Positions 1-7,060 of a stretch of 16,709 nucleotides of DNA are shown here, piece after piece. Position 1 is the first letter of the stretch, and each line of letters opens with the position of its first letter. The stretch is from NCBI GenBank assembly GCA_937958785.1, contig CALGMY010000285.1, forward strand, positions 1-16,709. Direction: 5' to 3'. A program made the translations under genes and the position numbers. The DNA comes from an uncultured Gammaproteobacteria bacterium (GTDB lineage: Bacteria; Pseudomonadota; Gammaproteobacteria; Steroidobacterales; GCA-2729495). A model generated the notes under the pieces. It worked only from the letters and a program-made list of their open reading frames with translations. It was not told the origin of the DNA and did no database searches.

Positions 1-518
1 GCCTCGAGCCGGTGGCGTGCCACCAGCTCGGCCGCCCGGCGCACCTCGGCCTCGAGGCGCGTGACGGCGGCCGCGGCGATGTCGGCTTCCGCGGCCGCGG
101 TGCGCGCCTGGGTCCGGGAGATGTTGCTGGTGGCGGCGAGGGCCGCGGCATCGTCCCGCAACCGCGCCTGCTCGATGCGCCGCGTGCGGGCCTCCTCCAG
201 GGAGGCCCGGGCCCGGGCCAGGTCCAGTTCGGCCAGCACGGGATCCAGCTGCAGCAGCAGGTCGCCGCGCCGGACCCGGTCGCCCGCGTCGACGCGGACG
301 GCGGCCACCAGGCCGGACTGTCGCGCCGAGAGCGCCGCGTCCCGCTCGGCCGTGACGGTGCCCGTGTAGCGCAGGCTGCGCGCAATGCCGGCAGCGCCAG
401 CCCGCACCGCCGTCACCGCAGGCAGTTCCCCGCGGGCGGCCGGTTGGGCCTCGGCAGGCACCACGAACAGGGCCACCGGGATGAACGCCAGGTACCGGAC
501 CAGGGAGCGACAGGACAT
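1..518 (-). CDS. RND efflux periplasmic adaptor (HlyD/MFP family), N-terminal part, cut by window edge
   Basis: The minus-strand frame is open from an ATG at 518 to the window edge, giving about 172 codons. Residues 1-24 form a Sec signal peptide (hydrophobic core YLAFIPVALFVV, then PAEA before Q25). A beta stretch around residue 50 (RYTGTVTAERDAALS) leads into the half-lipoyl motif at about 69-92 (GLVAAVRVDAGDRVRRGDLL), the hallmark of RND membrane-fusion proteins. From about residue 93 the chain is Ala/Arg/Glu-rich alpha-helical with heptad character, matching the first arm of the adaptor hairpin that meets the outer-membrane channel. The family bridges an inner-membrane RND pump and a TolC-type channel in the periplasm; the pump gene would be expected beyond the left edge. 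No lipobox is seen, so it is probably periplasmic rather than a lipoprotein. No strong ribosome site precedes the ATG. Substrate cannot be told. Confidence 0.85.
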   Translation of the reverse strand, partial: MSCRSLVRYLAFIPVALFVVPAEAQPAARGELPAVTAVRAGAAGIARSLRYTGTVTAERDAALSARQSGLVAAVRVDAGDRVRRGDLLLQLDPVLAELDLARARASLEEARTRRIEQARLRDDAAALAATSNISRTQARTAAAEADIAAAAVTRLEAEVRRAAELVARHRLE

Positions 519-599
519 ATCGGGATTCGGCAGCCCGCGGAGCCGATAGTTTCCCGACTGGACGTCGATGGATGCAACCCTGCTTGCTAAGGTAGTCCC

Positions 600-1619
600 G
601 TGAGCGAGGCAATCCTTGACCTGCTGACCGGCCGGGGGGCGGGGTTCCCCCTCGGGGCGTTCCTGCTCACGGGAGCCCTCGTCTTCCTCATCGCGGGACG
701 GCTCGCCCGGGACGCCGACCTCATCGCGGACGCCACCGGGCTCGGCCGGGTGTGGATCGGCTCCCTGCTGCTCGCGGCCAGCACGTCGCTGCCCGAGCTC
801 GTCACCGACGTGAACGCGGCGCTCCTCGGGGTGCCGGACATCGGGGTGGGCGACCTGCTGGGCTCGACGATGGCCAACATGCTTATACTGGCGGGCCTCG
901 ACCTCGCCATGCCGAAGCGCCGGATCCTGGAGAACGTCGCCGTGGACCACGTGCTCGTGGCGACCCTGGCCCTCGTCCTCACGGCCATGGCCGGGATCGC
1001 CATCGCCACCGGTGGCTGGGGGTCGATCGGCCGCGTGGGCGTGGAAACGGTGGTGATCGCCTGCGCCTACGTGCTCGGCATGCGCGTGGTCTACCGTTCG
1101 GCGCCGCCCGGCGTGCCCGGCGAGCAGCTGGCGCTCGGCGAGAACAGCGGCACCCTGCTGCGGCGCGGGCTGCTGGGTTTCGGCGTGGCGGCCGCGGGCC
1201 TGCTGGTCACTGCCCCGCTGCTGGTCCTGACCGCGGAAGCGCTGGCGATCGAGGCGGGGCTCAGCCAGACCGCGGTGGGCACCCTGCTCGTCGGCTTCAC
1301 CACCTCGTTCCCCGAGATGGCAGCGACCATCGCCGCCGTGCGCATGGGCGCCCTGGACCTCGCCGTCGGCAACATCTTCGGCAGCAATGCCTTCAACATG
1401 TTCGTGCTGCTGCCCATGGACCTGGCCTACGGCCCAGGCCCGGTCCTCGCCAGCGTGTCGGCGAGTCACGTCATCAGCGCGCAGTTCGCGACGCTGGCCC
1501 TGGCGCTCGGCATGCTGGGCATACTCGGGCGTGCCGGCCGCCTGCTGGCCCTGGTGCGCCTCGAGAGCCTCGGCATCCTGGCGGCCTACGCGGGCCTCGC
1601 CTGGCTGCTGGTCCGGTAG
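600..1619 (+). CDS. CaCA-family sodium/calcium exchanger-like membrane protein (YrbG type)
   Basis: This 339-residue polytopic inner-membrane protein has about ten hydrophobic segments and two inverted alpha-repeats. Repeat 1 is at about residues 53-99, with STSLPE at 61-66 and GSTMAN at 88-93. Repeat 2 is at about 226-271, with TTSFPE at 234-239 and GNIFGSNAFN at 257-266. The acidic residues in the SxPE motifs (E66, E239) are the expected cation ligands of the family, which exchanges Ca2+ or another cation for Na+, H+ or K+. The usual G of the GTSLPE motif is S in repeat 1 and T in repeat 2. The charged loop at about 163-190 between the halves is the normal linker. Start is GTG at 600, with AAGG at 589-592 seven bases upstream. 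The next gene starts 9 bases after the stop, so they are probably co-transcribed. Ion specificity is not readable from sequence. Confidence 0.9.
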   Translation: MSEAILDLLTGRGAGFPLGAFLLTGALVFLIAGRLARDADLIADATGLGRVWIGSLLLAASTSLPELVTDVNAALLGVPDIGVGDLLGSTMANMLILAGLDLAMPKRRILENVAVDHVLVATLALVLTAMAGIAIATGGWGSIGRVGVETVVIACAYVLGMRVVYRSAPPGVPGEQLALGENSGTLLRRGLLGFGVAAAGLLVTAPLLVLTAEALAIEAGLSQTAVGTLLVGFTTSFPEMAATIAAVRMGALDLAVGNIFGSNAFNMFVLLPMDLAYGPGPVLASVSASHVISAQFATLALALGMLGILGRAGRLLALVRLESLGILAAYAGLAWLLVR

Positions 1620-1628
1620 CGCCGGGCA

Positions 1629-2126
1629 GTGGCCGGCTTCCTCGAAGAGGCCTTCGCCGCCCTGCTGGCCGCCCTCGCCCTGCCAGCCTGGAGCCTGCCG
1701 GCGGTGTTCCTGGCGGCCCTGCTCGGCGGGACCCTGCTGCCCCTGGCCAGCGAGCCGCTGGTGTTCGGCCTGGTCCGGCTGAACCCGGCGGAGTTCTGGC
1801 CCGTGATCCTCGCCGCCACCGCCGGCGGCACCCTGGGAGGCGCCCTGAGCTGGGGCATGGGCTACGGCGCGGAACGGGCCTTCGAGCGGGCGGTGCACCG
1901 GCCGCCCCGGGAGGCCCGGGCCCTCGCCTGGCTGCAGCGCTTCGGGCCGAAGGCCTGCGCGCTCGCCTGGCTGCCGGTGGTGGGGGACCCCCTGTGCGCC
2001 GTCGCGGGCTGGCTGCGCCTGCCTTTCTGGCCCTGCGTGGCCTGGATGGCGGCGGGCAAGCTGGCCCGCTACCTCGTCGTCACGGCAGTCCTGCTCGAAG
2101 CCTTCCCGGGCCCGCCGCCGGGCTGA
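1629..2126 (+). CDS. yqaA: YqaA-family (VTT/DedA-like) small inner-membrane protein
   Basis: This 165-residue membrane protein has hydrophobic segments at about 10-38, 57-80, 108-128 and 134-156. The stretch at residues 115-133 (LPVVGDPLCAVAGWLRLPF) followed by GKLARY at 143-148 is characteristic of the YqaA branch (COG1238) of the VTT/SNARE-associated superfamily. The GTLGGALSWGMG segment at about 67-78 matches the family's conserved glycine-rich turn. DedA relatives are linked to lipid scrambling, envelope homeostasis and proton-motive force; YqaA itself has no settled function. Translation starts at GTG 1629, nine bases after the upstream exchanger's stop, so an operon is likely. The chain is slightly longer than E. 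coli YqaA and ends in a proline-rich tail (FPGPPPG). It converges with the lipoprotein gene ending at 2163. Confidence 0.85.
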   Translation: MAGFLEEAFAALLAALALPAWSLPAVFLAALLGGTLLPLASEPLVFGLVRLNPAEFWPVILAATAGGTLGGALSWGMGYGAERAFERAVHRPPREARALAWLQRFGPKACALAWLPVVGDPLCAVAGWLRLPFWPCVAWMAAGKLARYLVVTAVLLEAFPGPPPG

Positions 2127-2130
2127 GGCC

Positions 2131-2170
2131 GCCCAGTTCAGCTCAGTTCAGCGCAGCCCATCTCAGCGCA
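2131..2170. repeat. Degenerate 10-bp tandem repeat between convergent genes
   Basis: Four consecutive decamers (gcccagttca, gctcagttca, gcgcagccca, tctcagcgca) fill the 36-base gap between the yqaA-like stop and the convergent lipoprotein stop, and run into the last codons of the latter. The first two differ at one base; the last two are more diverged. No hairpin is formed. It may be slippage debris. I see no terminator in this gap. Confidence 0.45.
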
Positions 2171-2843
2171 CCGCGCCATCCCGCCGCAGCTGCCGCGCGG
2201 TCTCGGCCGCCACCCGGTCGATCACGGCGACGTCGGTGTTCTGGTCCAGGTTCTCCGCGTTGCTGAAGCGGACCTCGGAGCGGAGGGTATACAGGCGCTC
2301 GCCCTTCACGGTCTCGAAGAGGTCGGTGGTGACGATGACATCCCGGTTGATCACGAGCGCCCCGGGCTCGCTGCTCACCGCGTAGTCGTAGGTATAGACG
2401 TTGTAGAAGTAGGGCCCTTCCACCGTCGGCGAACCGACCGGCGGCGCACCGGGCGCCTCGGACTTCAGCACCTCCCGGTCCCGTTCCTGCTTCACGGCCA
2501 CGGACTGGGCCGCGAGCCTCGTCACCAGCACGGCCTCGGCGCCGGTGGCCTTCACGAGGGCGCCGACCGACTCCCGGTCCAGCACGTCGGTGGTGAGCAT
2601 GGTGCGGGTGCTCGGGATGCCGGTGGTGCCCCCCGCCGCCAGCTCGCTGGCCAGGGCGTTCTCGAAGAGCCGGCGGCGGTTGAAGTCCTCCGCCACGGTC
2701 ACCACCAGCACCCTGGTGTAGGGCCGGGCTGGCCGGCCGTCCTCCCGCCAGCCGGACGCCATCTTCGTCGGCGTCGAGCAGGCGGCCAACGTCGCAAGCA
2801 GGGTGGCCAGCAGGGCGGTGGCGATGAGGGTACGGACGTTCAC
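2163..2843 (-). CDS. Uncharacterised outer-membrane-type lipoprotein
   Basis: The product has 226 residues if translation starts at GTG 2843. This start is preferred because GAGGTG lies six bases upstream and the resulting signal peptide is standard; an in-frame GTG at 2852 would add three residues and lacks a good ribosome site. Residues 1-21 are a type II signal peptide with lipobox LAAC and lipidated C22; residue +2 is Ser, consistent with outer-membrane sorting. The mature part has an alternating beta/alpha pattern (YTRVLVVTVAEDFNRRRLFE, then TGAEAVLVTRL), a central Pro/Gly loop and a Tyr-rich strand (GPYFYNVYTYDYAV), followed by strands ending in an amphipathic helix. This resembles the nucleotide-hydrolase-like folds seen in lipoproteins such as the GNA1162/CsgG-N or DUF4136 groups, but that is only a fold impression. 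A possible -10 (GATAAT on the minus strand, 2870-2875) lies just upstream. No function is assigned. Confidence 0.8.
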   Translation of the reverse strand: MNVRTLIATALLATLLATLAACSTPTKMASGWREDGRPARPYTRVLVVTVAEDFNRRRLFENALASELAAGGTTGIPSTRTMLTTDVLDRESVGALVKATGAEAVLVTRLAAQSVAVKQERDREVLKSEAPGAPPVGSPTVEGPYFYNVYTYDYAVSSEPGALVINRDVIVTTDLFETVKGERLYTLRSEVRFSNAENLDQNTDVAVIDRVAAETARQLRRDGAVR

Positions 2844-2889
2844 GGCGGGCACCTCGGCTCGAAAGCGCGATTATCGCCCAATCAGCCCC

Positions 2890-3774
2890 TCAGGCGACGC
2901 CGGGGGGCAGCCGGGCCAGCCGCCCGCTGCGGAGGTCGGCGAGGGCCTGCTGGATCTCGGCCGGCGTGTTCATCACGAAGGGACCATAGCCCGCGATGGG
3001 CTCGTCGATGGGCTCGCCGTTCATGACGAACACCCGGGCGTCGGCGTCAACCCCGGCTTCCAGGTGCACGTCGGCGCCCTGCCGGTCGAGTTGCACCAGG
3101 TCCGTGGCGCGGGCGGCGCGGCCCTCTCCCACCGTCACCTCGCCCGCCAGCACGTAGAGGGCCGCGGTGGTGCCGGCGCCGAGGGGCAGGTGCACCCGGG
3201 CCCCGGCCGGAAGCCGCAGGTCGAAGAGGTTCACGGGGGTCACCGTGCGCGCGGGGCCGGTGCTTGCACCGAGACTGCCGGCAATCACGCGCGCCGTGGC
3301 GCCGCCCGGCAGCTCCACCACCGGGATGTCGGCGGTGGCCAGGGTCTGGTAGCGCGGGGGCGTGAGCTTGTGGCGGGCCGGCAGGTTCACCCAGAGCTGC
3401 AGGACCTCGAAGGTGCCCCCCGCCCGGGCGAAGTCCCGGCTGTGCATTTCCCGGTGCAGCACGCCGGCGCCCGCGGTCATCCATTGCACGTCCCCCGGGC
3501 CGATGCGGCCGCTGTTGCCCGCGCTGTCCGCGTGCTCGACCTCGCCCGAGCAGACGACGGTGACGGTCTCGAAACCCCGGTGGGGATGCCAGTCCACGCC
3601 GAGCTCCGCCTCGGTGGGCGGGAAGTCCCGGGGGCCCGCATGGTCCAGCAGCAGGAAAGGCGAGAGCGCGCTGCCCTGCTCCGCGTCCTGGTAGCTGAAG
3701 ATGGTGTGCACGGGGAAGCCGTTGCCGACCCAGTGGCCGGCGCCGACGGCACGGATGTTCCTGACCTGCTTCAT
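2890..3774 (-). CDS. Pirin family bicupin protein
   Basis: This 294-residue protein contains two cupin folds. The N-terminal cupin has the metal site typical of pirins: H63 and H65 in DWHPHRGFET, then H107 and E109 in GVLHREMH. This is the same two-His plus His-x-Glu pattern as human pirin (His56, His58, His101, Glu103). The C-terminal cupin spans about 165-250, and the GPFVMN motif near residue 270 is common in the family. Bacterial pirins include YhaK and YhhW, some with quercetinase activity and others acting as redox-sensitive partners; the substrate here is unknown. I chose ATG 3774 because AAGGA lies seven bases upstream; an in-frame ATG at 3807 would add 11 residues and place the gene over its own control region. 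It is transcribed divergently from a LysR gene, a very common pairing that suggests LysR control. Confidence 0.93.
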   Translation of the reverse strand: MKQVRNIRAVGAGHWVGNGFPVHTIFSYQDAEQGSALSPFLLLDHAGPRDFPPTEAELGVDWHPHRGFETVTVVCSGEVEHADSAGNSGRIGPGDVQWMTAGAGVLHREMHSRDFARAGGTFEVLQLWVNLPARHKLTPPRYQTLATADIPVVELPGGATARVIAGSLGASTGPARTVTPVNLFDLRLPAGARVHLPLGAGTTAALYVLAGEVTVGEGRAARATDLVQLDRQGADVHLEAGVDADARVFVMNGEPIDEPIAGYGPFVMNTPAEIQQALADLRSGRLARLPPGVA

Positions 3775-3805
3775 GTCGATGTCCTTCCGGTTCAGGCCGT
3801 CATTC

Positions 3806-3839
3806 AATCATTTGATTTGTGGATTAAAAAGCGCATAAT
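3806..3839 (+). promoter_or_regulatory. lysR promoter with overlapping palindromic operator candidate in AT-rich divergent spacer
   Basis: The spacer between pirin and lysR contains the most AT-rich stretch of the window (about 3802-3870). A perfect inverted repeat, AATCA-tt-TGATT, lies at 3806-3817. A plausible sigma-70 promoter for lysR is TTGATT (3812-3817), 16 bases, CATAAT (3834-3839), predicting a start near 3846. The palindrome overlaps this -35, where a LysR-type protein would both repress itself and control pirin. A further AATCA half-site is at 3852-3856. The operator role is inference. Confidence 0.5.
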
Positions 3840-3870
3840 TTTGGCCATACTAATCAGTTCTGTTGATGGA

Positions 3871-4785
3871 ATGATCACGCCCCGCATCAGCCTGGACCAG
3901 TGGCGCGCCCTGCTCGCCGTGGTCGACGAGGGCAGCTACGCCCGCGCGGCCCGGGCCCTCTCCCGCAGCCAGTCCGCCGTGACCTACGCCGTCCAGCAGC
4001 TGGAGGCCCAGCTGGGCGTGCGGGCTTTCAGGCGGTCCGGCCGCCGGGCCGTGCTCACCGACACGGGGGCCATGCTCTACCGCCGGGCCCGTCACCTCGT
4101 GGCCGAAGCCGCCAGCCTCGAGGTCGCGGCCCGCAGGGCGTCCGCAGGCTGGGAACCCGAGGTCCGCCTCGCCGTCGAGGTGATCTTCCCCACCTGGTTA
4201 CTGCTCGGGTGCCTCGCCGCGCTCAATGCGGAGAGCCCGCACACGCGGGTGGAGCTCACCGAGTCCGTGCTGGGCCACCGAACCGATGCCCTCACCCGGG
4301 GCGAGGCGGACCTCGCCATCTTCCCCAGCGTGCCGCCCGGCTTCGCCGGCGACCCGCTGCTGCGCGTGCGCTTCCTGCTGGTCGCAAGCCCCGAGCATCC
4401 GCTGCACCGGGCGGGCCGCGAGCTCACCCTGCGGGACCTGCGGGAACACCGGCAACTGGTGGTGCGGGAGTCGAGTCCCGACCGCACGACACCCGCGGCC
4501 GTCGACGCCCCGGCCCGCTGGACGGTCAGTCATCCGGCGACGTCCGCCGAGGCAGTCCGGCGCGGACACGGCTTCGCCTTCCTGCCCGAGCACCGCATCC
4601 GGGACGAACTCGCTGCAGGCACCCTCAAGCCGTTGCCCCTCGCCGCGGGCGGCGAGCGCTTCGCCGAGCTCTACCTGATCCACGCGGATCCGGCCCGCTC
4701 GGGCCCGGCCACGCGCCGCCTGGCGACGCTGATCCGGGAACGGGTCGTGGCCGAGTGTGGCAGGGACGCCAGCAGTGCGTCCTAG
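3871..4785 (+). CDS. LysR-type transcriptional regulator, divergent from pirin
   Basis: The product is 304 residues, the usual size for the family. The N-terminal winged helix-turn-helix spans about residues 6-66: LDQWRALLAVVDEGSYARAA, RSQSAVTYAVQQLEAQLG, then the wing ending VLTDTGAML. The effector-binding type 2 periplasmic-like domain runs from about 95 to the end, beginning EVRLAVEVIFPTWLLLGCL and including a GEADLAIFPS strand. The start is ATG 3871, giving a normal N-terminus; the frame is open much further upstream but those codons lie antisense to pirin. GGA directly before ATG is too close to act as a good ribosome site, so initiation may be weak. The C-terminal codons overlap the next gene by about 11 bases. 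It probably regulates pirin and itself; the effector is unknown. Confidence 0.92.
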   Translation: MITPRISLDQWRALLAVVDEGSYARAARALSRSQSAVTYAVQQLEAQLGVRAFRRSGRRAVLTDTGAMLYRRARHLVAEAASLEVAARRASAGWEPEVRLAVEVIFPTWLLLGCLAALNAESPHTRVELTESVLGHRTDALTRGEADLAIFPSVPPGFAGDPLLRVRFLLVASPEHPLHRAGRELTLRDLREHRQLVVRESSPDRTTPAAVDAPARWTVSHPATSAEAVRRGHGFAFLPEHRIRDELAAGTLKPLPLAAGGERFAELYLIHADPARSGPATRRLATLIRERVVAECGRDASSAS

Positions 4786-5539
4786 TGCTACCGTCCGCCG
4801 CCACGGCGTTGCCCGCGTGCTCTCCAAGCTCGGACTCGCCTCGCGCACCGTGGCGGCGGGCTGGGTGCAGGCAGGCCGGGTGAGCGTCAACGGCCGGGTC
4901 GTGCGGGATCCCGAGCACCCGGTGGTGCAGGGCCGGGACCGGGTGGCCGTGGACGGCAGGGCCGTCGCGGCCACGGAGCGGGTGTACGTCGCGCTTCACA
5001 AGCCCCGGGGCCTCGTGACCACCGCGCGCGACGAACAGGGCCGCGACACGGTGTACCGCTGCCTCGCGGGCGGCGACCTGCCCTGGCTCGCCCCCGTGGG
5101 CCGGCTCGACAAGGCGAGCGAGGGCCTGCTCCTCTTCGGCAACGATCCCGGCTGGGCAGCGCGCCTCACGACGCCGGCAACGGGACCATTGAAGACCTAC
5201 CACGTGCAGGTCGACCGGGTCCCGGAGGCGGCGCAGGTCGCAGAGATGGTGGCCGGCGTCACCGTGGACGGCGAGCACCTCGCGGCCCGTGCCGCAGAGC
5301 TGCTCCGCACCGGCAACCGCCAGGCCTGGCTGGTGATCGTGCTGGACGAGGGCCGCAACCGCCACATCCGGCGCCTGCTCGGGGCCCTGGGCCTCGAGGT
5401 GCAGCGGCTGGTGCGGGTGGCCATCGGCGGCCTCGTGCTCGGCGAGCTGCGCCAGGGCGAATGGCGCCGGCTGACGCCTGAGGACCTCGCGACGCTGGAC
5501 CAGGATGCGCCCCGCGGTATCTTATCCAGCGAGCCATGA
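4775..5539 (+). CDS. RsuA/RluB-family pseudouridine synthase with S4 domain
   Basis: This enzyme isomerises a specific uridine in rRNA to pseudouridine. With GTG 4775 it has 254 residues. An S4 RNA-binding domain occupies about 12-60 (ARVLSKLGLASRTVAAGWV, then RVSVNG). The catalytic motif is GRLDKASEGLLLF with Asp112 as the nucleophile, and the family's late motif is DEGRNRHIRRLL near 192-203. GTG 4757 is an alternative start in the same frame; 4775 is favoured by AGGGA eight bases upstream. The start lies within the 3' end of the LysR gene in another frame. Its stop overlaps the ATG of the channel gene in an ATGA junction, implying translational coupling. The rRNA position modified (RsuA, RluB, RluE or RluF type) cannot be fixed from sequence alone. 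A second pseudouridine synthase, of the RluA family, lies at 10065. Confidence 0.92.
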   Translation: MRPSATVRRHGVARVLSKLGLASRTVAAGWVQAGRVSVNGRVVRDPEHPVVQGRDRVAVDGRAVAATERVYVALHKPRGLVTTARDEQGRDTVYRCLAGGDLPWLAPVGRLDKASEGLLLFGNDPGWAARLTTPATGPLKTYHVQVDRVPEAAQVAEMVAGVTVDGEHLAARAAELLRTGNRQAWLVIVLDEGRNRHIRRLLGALGLEVQRLVRVAIGGLVLGELRQGEWRRLTPEDLATLDQDAPRGILSSEP

Positions 5540-6483
5540 ACCCCGCCCCGTCCCCCGCAGAACGCTTCGGCCTAACCGAAGGCGCATCGCCGGAAGCCGC
5601 CAGCTTCGGCATGCCGGCCAGCGGCTGGCGGCGCCGGCTGTTCGTCATCATCTTCGAATCCGACACCCCGGCTGGCCGGCACTTCGACCTCGCCCTCCTC
5701 GTCGTCATCCTCGCCAGCGTATTCGTCGTGTTCCTGGACAGCCTCCAGCTGGTGGCGGCGAGGTACGGCCCCTGGCTCACCGTGCTGGAGTGGACGTTCA
5801 CACTGCTCTTCACCGTCGAGTACGTGGCACGACTGGCATGTGTCACCCGGCCCGCCCGCTATGCCCGGAGCTTCTTCGGGGTCGTGGACCTGCTGGCGGT
5901 GCTGCCCACGTACCTCGCGTTTTTCGCCCCGGGGCTCGGGGCCTTCATGGACGTGCGCATCCTGCGGCTGCTCCGGGTGTTCCGCATCCTCAAGCTCACG
6001 GCCTTCATCCAGGAGTACCGGGCCCTCGGCCGTGCGCTGCGGGCGAGCGCCCGGCGCATCACCGTCTTCCTCGGCACCGTCCTTCTCGTCGTCGTGCTGC
6101 TCGGCACCGTCATGTACGTGGTGGAGGGCCCCGGGAACGGCTACACGAGCATCCCGGTCTCGATCTACTGGGCCATCACCACGATCACGACCGTCGGCTT
6201 CGGTGACATCACGCCCCAGACCAACCTGGGCCGGGCGGTCGCGAGCCTCATCATGCTGCTGGGCTGGGGAATCCTGGCCGTGCCCGCGGGCATCGTCACC
6301 GCGGAACTGGCCGCCGAGCGCCTCGGCACCCCGCTCGACGGGGCCGGCGCCCGGGAGTGCCCGGGCTGCGGCACCGCGGGCCACCGCGCGCTCGCGCGCT
6401 TCTGCCAGGACTGCGGCGCGCCGCTGCCGGTGCCTGGCGCAGCGCCACCCCCTAGCGCAGCGCCGCCGCCACCTCCGCGCTGA
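5536..6483 (+). CDS. Voltage-gated-type potassium channel with C-terminal zinc ribbon
   Basis: This 315-residue inner-membrane channel has six transmembrane segments: S1 about 50-70, S2 about 80-102, S3 about 113-130, S4 139-154, S5 about 173-196 and S6 about 232-256. S4 (DVRILRLLRVFRILKL) carries an arginine every third or fourth residue, as in a voltage sensor. The pore helix and selectivity filter are at about 209-224, ending TTVGFGD (the GFGD variant of GYGD, still K+ selective in known channels). After S6 a four-cysteine zinc ribbon follows: C275, C278, C290 and C293 (CPGCG, then FCQDCGAPL). The last 16 residues are Pro/Ala-rich. ATG 5536 overlaps the pseudouridine synthase stop (ATGA). 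The 3' end overlaps the end of the opposite-strand pqiC-like gene by 32 bases, and the proline-rich tail is largely encoded in that overlap. Gating by voltage is inferred. Confidence 0.92.
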   Translation: MNPAPSPAERFGLTEGASPEAASFGMPASGWRRRLFVIIFESDTPAGRHFDLALLVVILASVFVVFLDSLQLVAARYGPWLTVLEWTFTLLFTVEYVARLACVTRPARYARSFFGVVDLLAVLPTYLAFFAPGLGAFMDVRILRLLRVFRILKLTAFIQEYRALGRALRASARRITVFLGTVLLVVVLLGTVMYVVEGPGNGYTSIPVSIYWAITTITTVGFGDITPQTNLGRAVASLIMLLGWGILAVPAGIVTAELAAERLGTPLDGAGARECPGCGTAGHRALARFCQDCGAPLPVPGAAPPPSAAPPPPPR

Positions 6484-7051
6484 AGGCATCGACGGTCGCG
6501 TTCAGGGCCGCCACCCGGGCAGCGGCGTCCCGCCCCGTGGCGCGGGCCTCGTGGCGGGACACGCGGGCGGGCCGCAGGGCGGCACCGGTGGCATCCACCA
6601 CGCCCCACTGCACCTCGAGCACCGCGCGTCCGCCCGTGTCCACGTCGAAGGCCAGCACCCGGCCGGTGACCCGGCGGGCGCCGGCGACGATCGACCCGGC
6701 CGGGAACTCCAGGACCTGGTCGGACCCCAGCAGGCGGGCCGCGTTGGCGGCCACCACGGACTGGAAGTTCGCCGCCAGGGGCTCCGCCCAGCGCTCGTAG
6801 TCCGCGATCGAGAGGCCGTTGGGCGGCTGCCGGGTGACGAGCTGGGGGCGGTCCAGGTACTCGGGGAACTCGAAGGGCCCGACCACCACGGCCGCGCCAC
6901 CGGTGGCAGTGGCCGTGTCAGTGGCCGTGCCAGTGGCCGGGTCAGTGACCGTGTCCGAGGGCGCGAGCCGGAAGTAACGGGGCGCCGGCGACGAGGTGCA
7001 GGCCCCGAGGACGAGGGTGAGTGCGGGGATCAGCCAGCGGTGCATGGACAT
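6452..7051 (-). CDS. PqiC-like ABC-transport auxiliary lipoprotein
   Basis: This 199-residue lipoprotein has a type II signal peptide ending in lipobox LGAC (C18), followed by TSSP, suiting outer-membrane sorting. A Thr-rich linker at about 33-50 is built from tetrapeptide repeats. The folded domain (about 54-199) has family features: YFRLAP after the lipid anchor, a VVVGPFEFPEYLDRPQLV strand-turn, WAEPL near 88-92, and a C-terminal helix, as in the ABC_trans_aux/PqiC family. PqiC sits at the outer membrane and receives the MCE needle of its transporter. It is the last gene of the MCE operon: GAGGA overlaps the stop of the MCE gene and sits six bases before ATG 7051. It ends inside the potassium-channel gene on the other strand (32-base overlap). 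Confidence 0.87.
   Translation of the reverse strand: MSMHRWLIPALTLVLGACTSSPAPRYFRLAPSDTVTDPATGTATDTATATGGAAVVVGPFEFPEYLDRPQLVTRQPPNGLSIADYERWAEPLAANFQSVVAANAARLLGSDQVLEFPAGSIVAGARRVTGRVLAFDVDTGGRAVLEVQWGVVDATGAALRPARVSRHEARATGRDAAARVAALNATVDAFSAEVAAALR
6908..6955. repeat. Four tandem 12-bp units inside the pqiC-like gene
   Basis: Four in-frame 12-base units of the form gtggccgtgtca (6908-6919, 6920-6931, 6932-6943, 6944-6955) differ from each other by one to three bases. On the coding (minus) strand they specify a run of four-residue repeats, TDxA/TGTA/TDxV, in the linker between the lipidated cysteine and the folded domain. Unit number could vary between strains by slippage and alter linker length without shifting frame. 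Confidence 0.75.
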
Positions 7052-7060
7052 GGGATTTCC

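Noticed and set aside
752..2266. Long plus-strand frame across the exchanger and YqaA-like genes
   Set aside because: It is Arg/Ala/Gly/Pro-rich with no domain, and runs out of frame through two genes with clear family motifs; long spurious frames are expected at this GC content.
2803..3870. Upstream extension of the LysR frame
   Set aside because: These codons lie antisense to pirin and have random composition; the LysR winged helix begins normally at 3871.
5572..6489. Long minus-strand frame opposite the potassium channel
   Set aside because: Asp/Glu/His-rich mirror of membrane-protein codons, no domain, no ribosome site.
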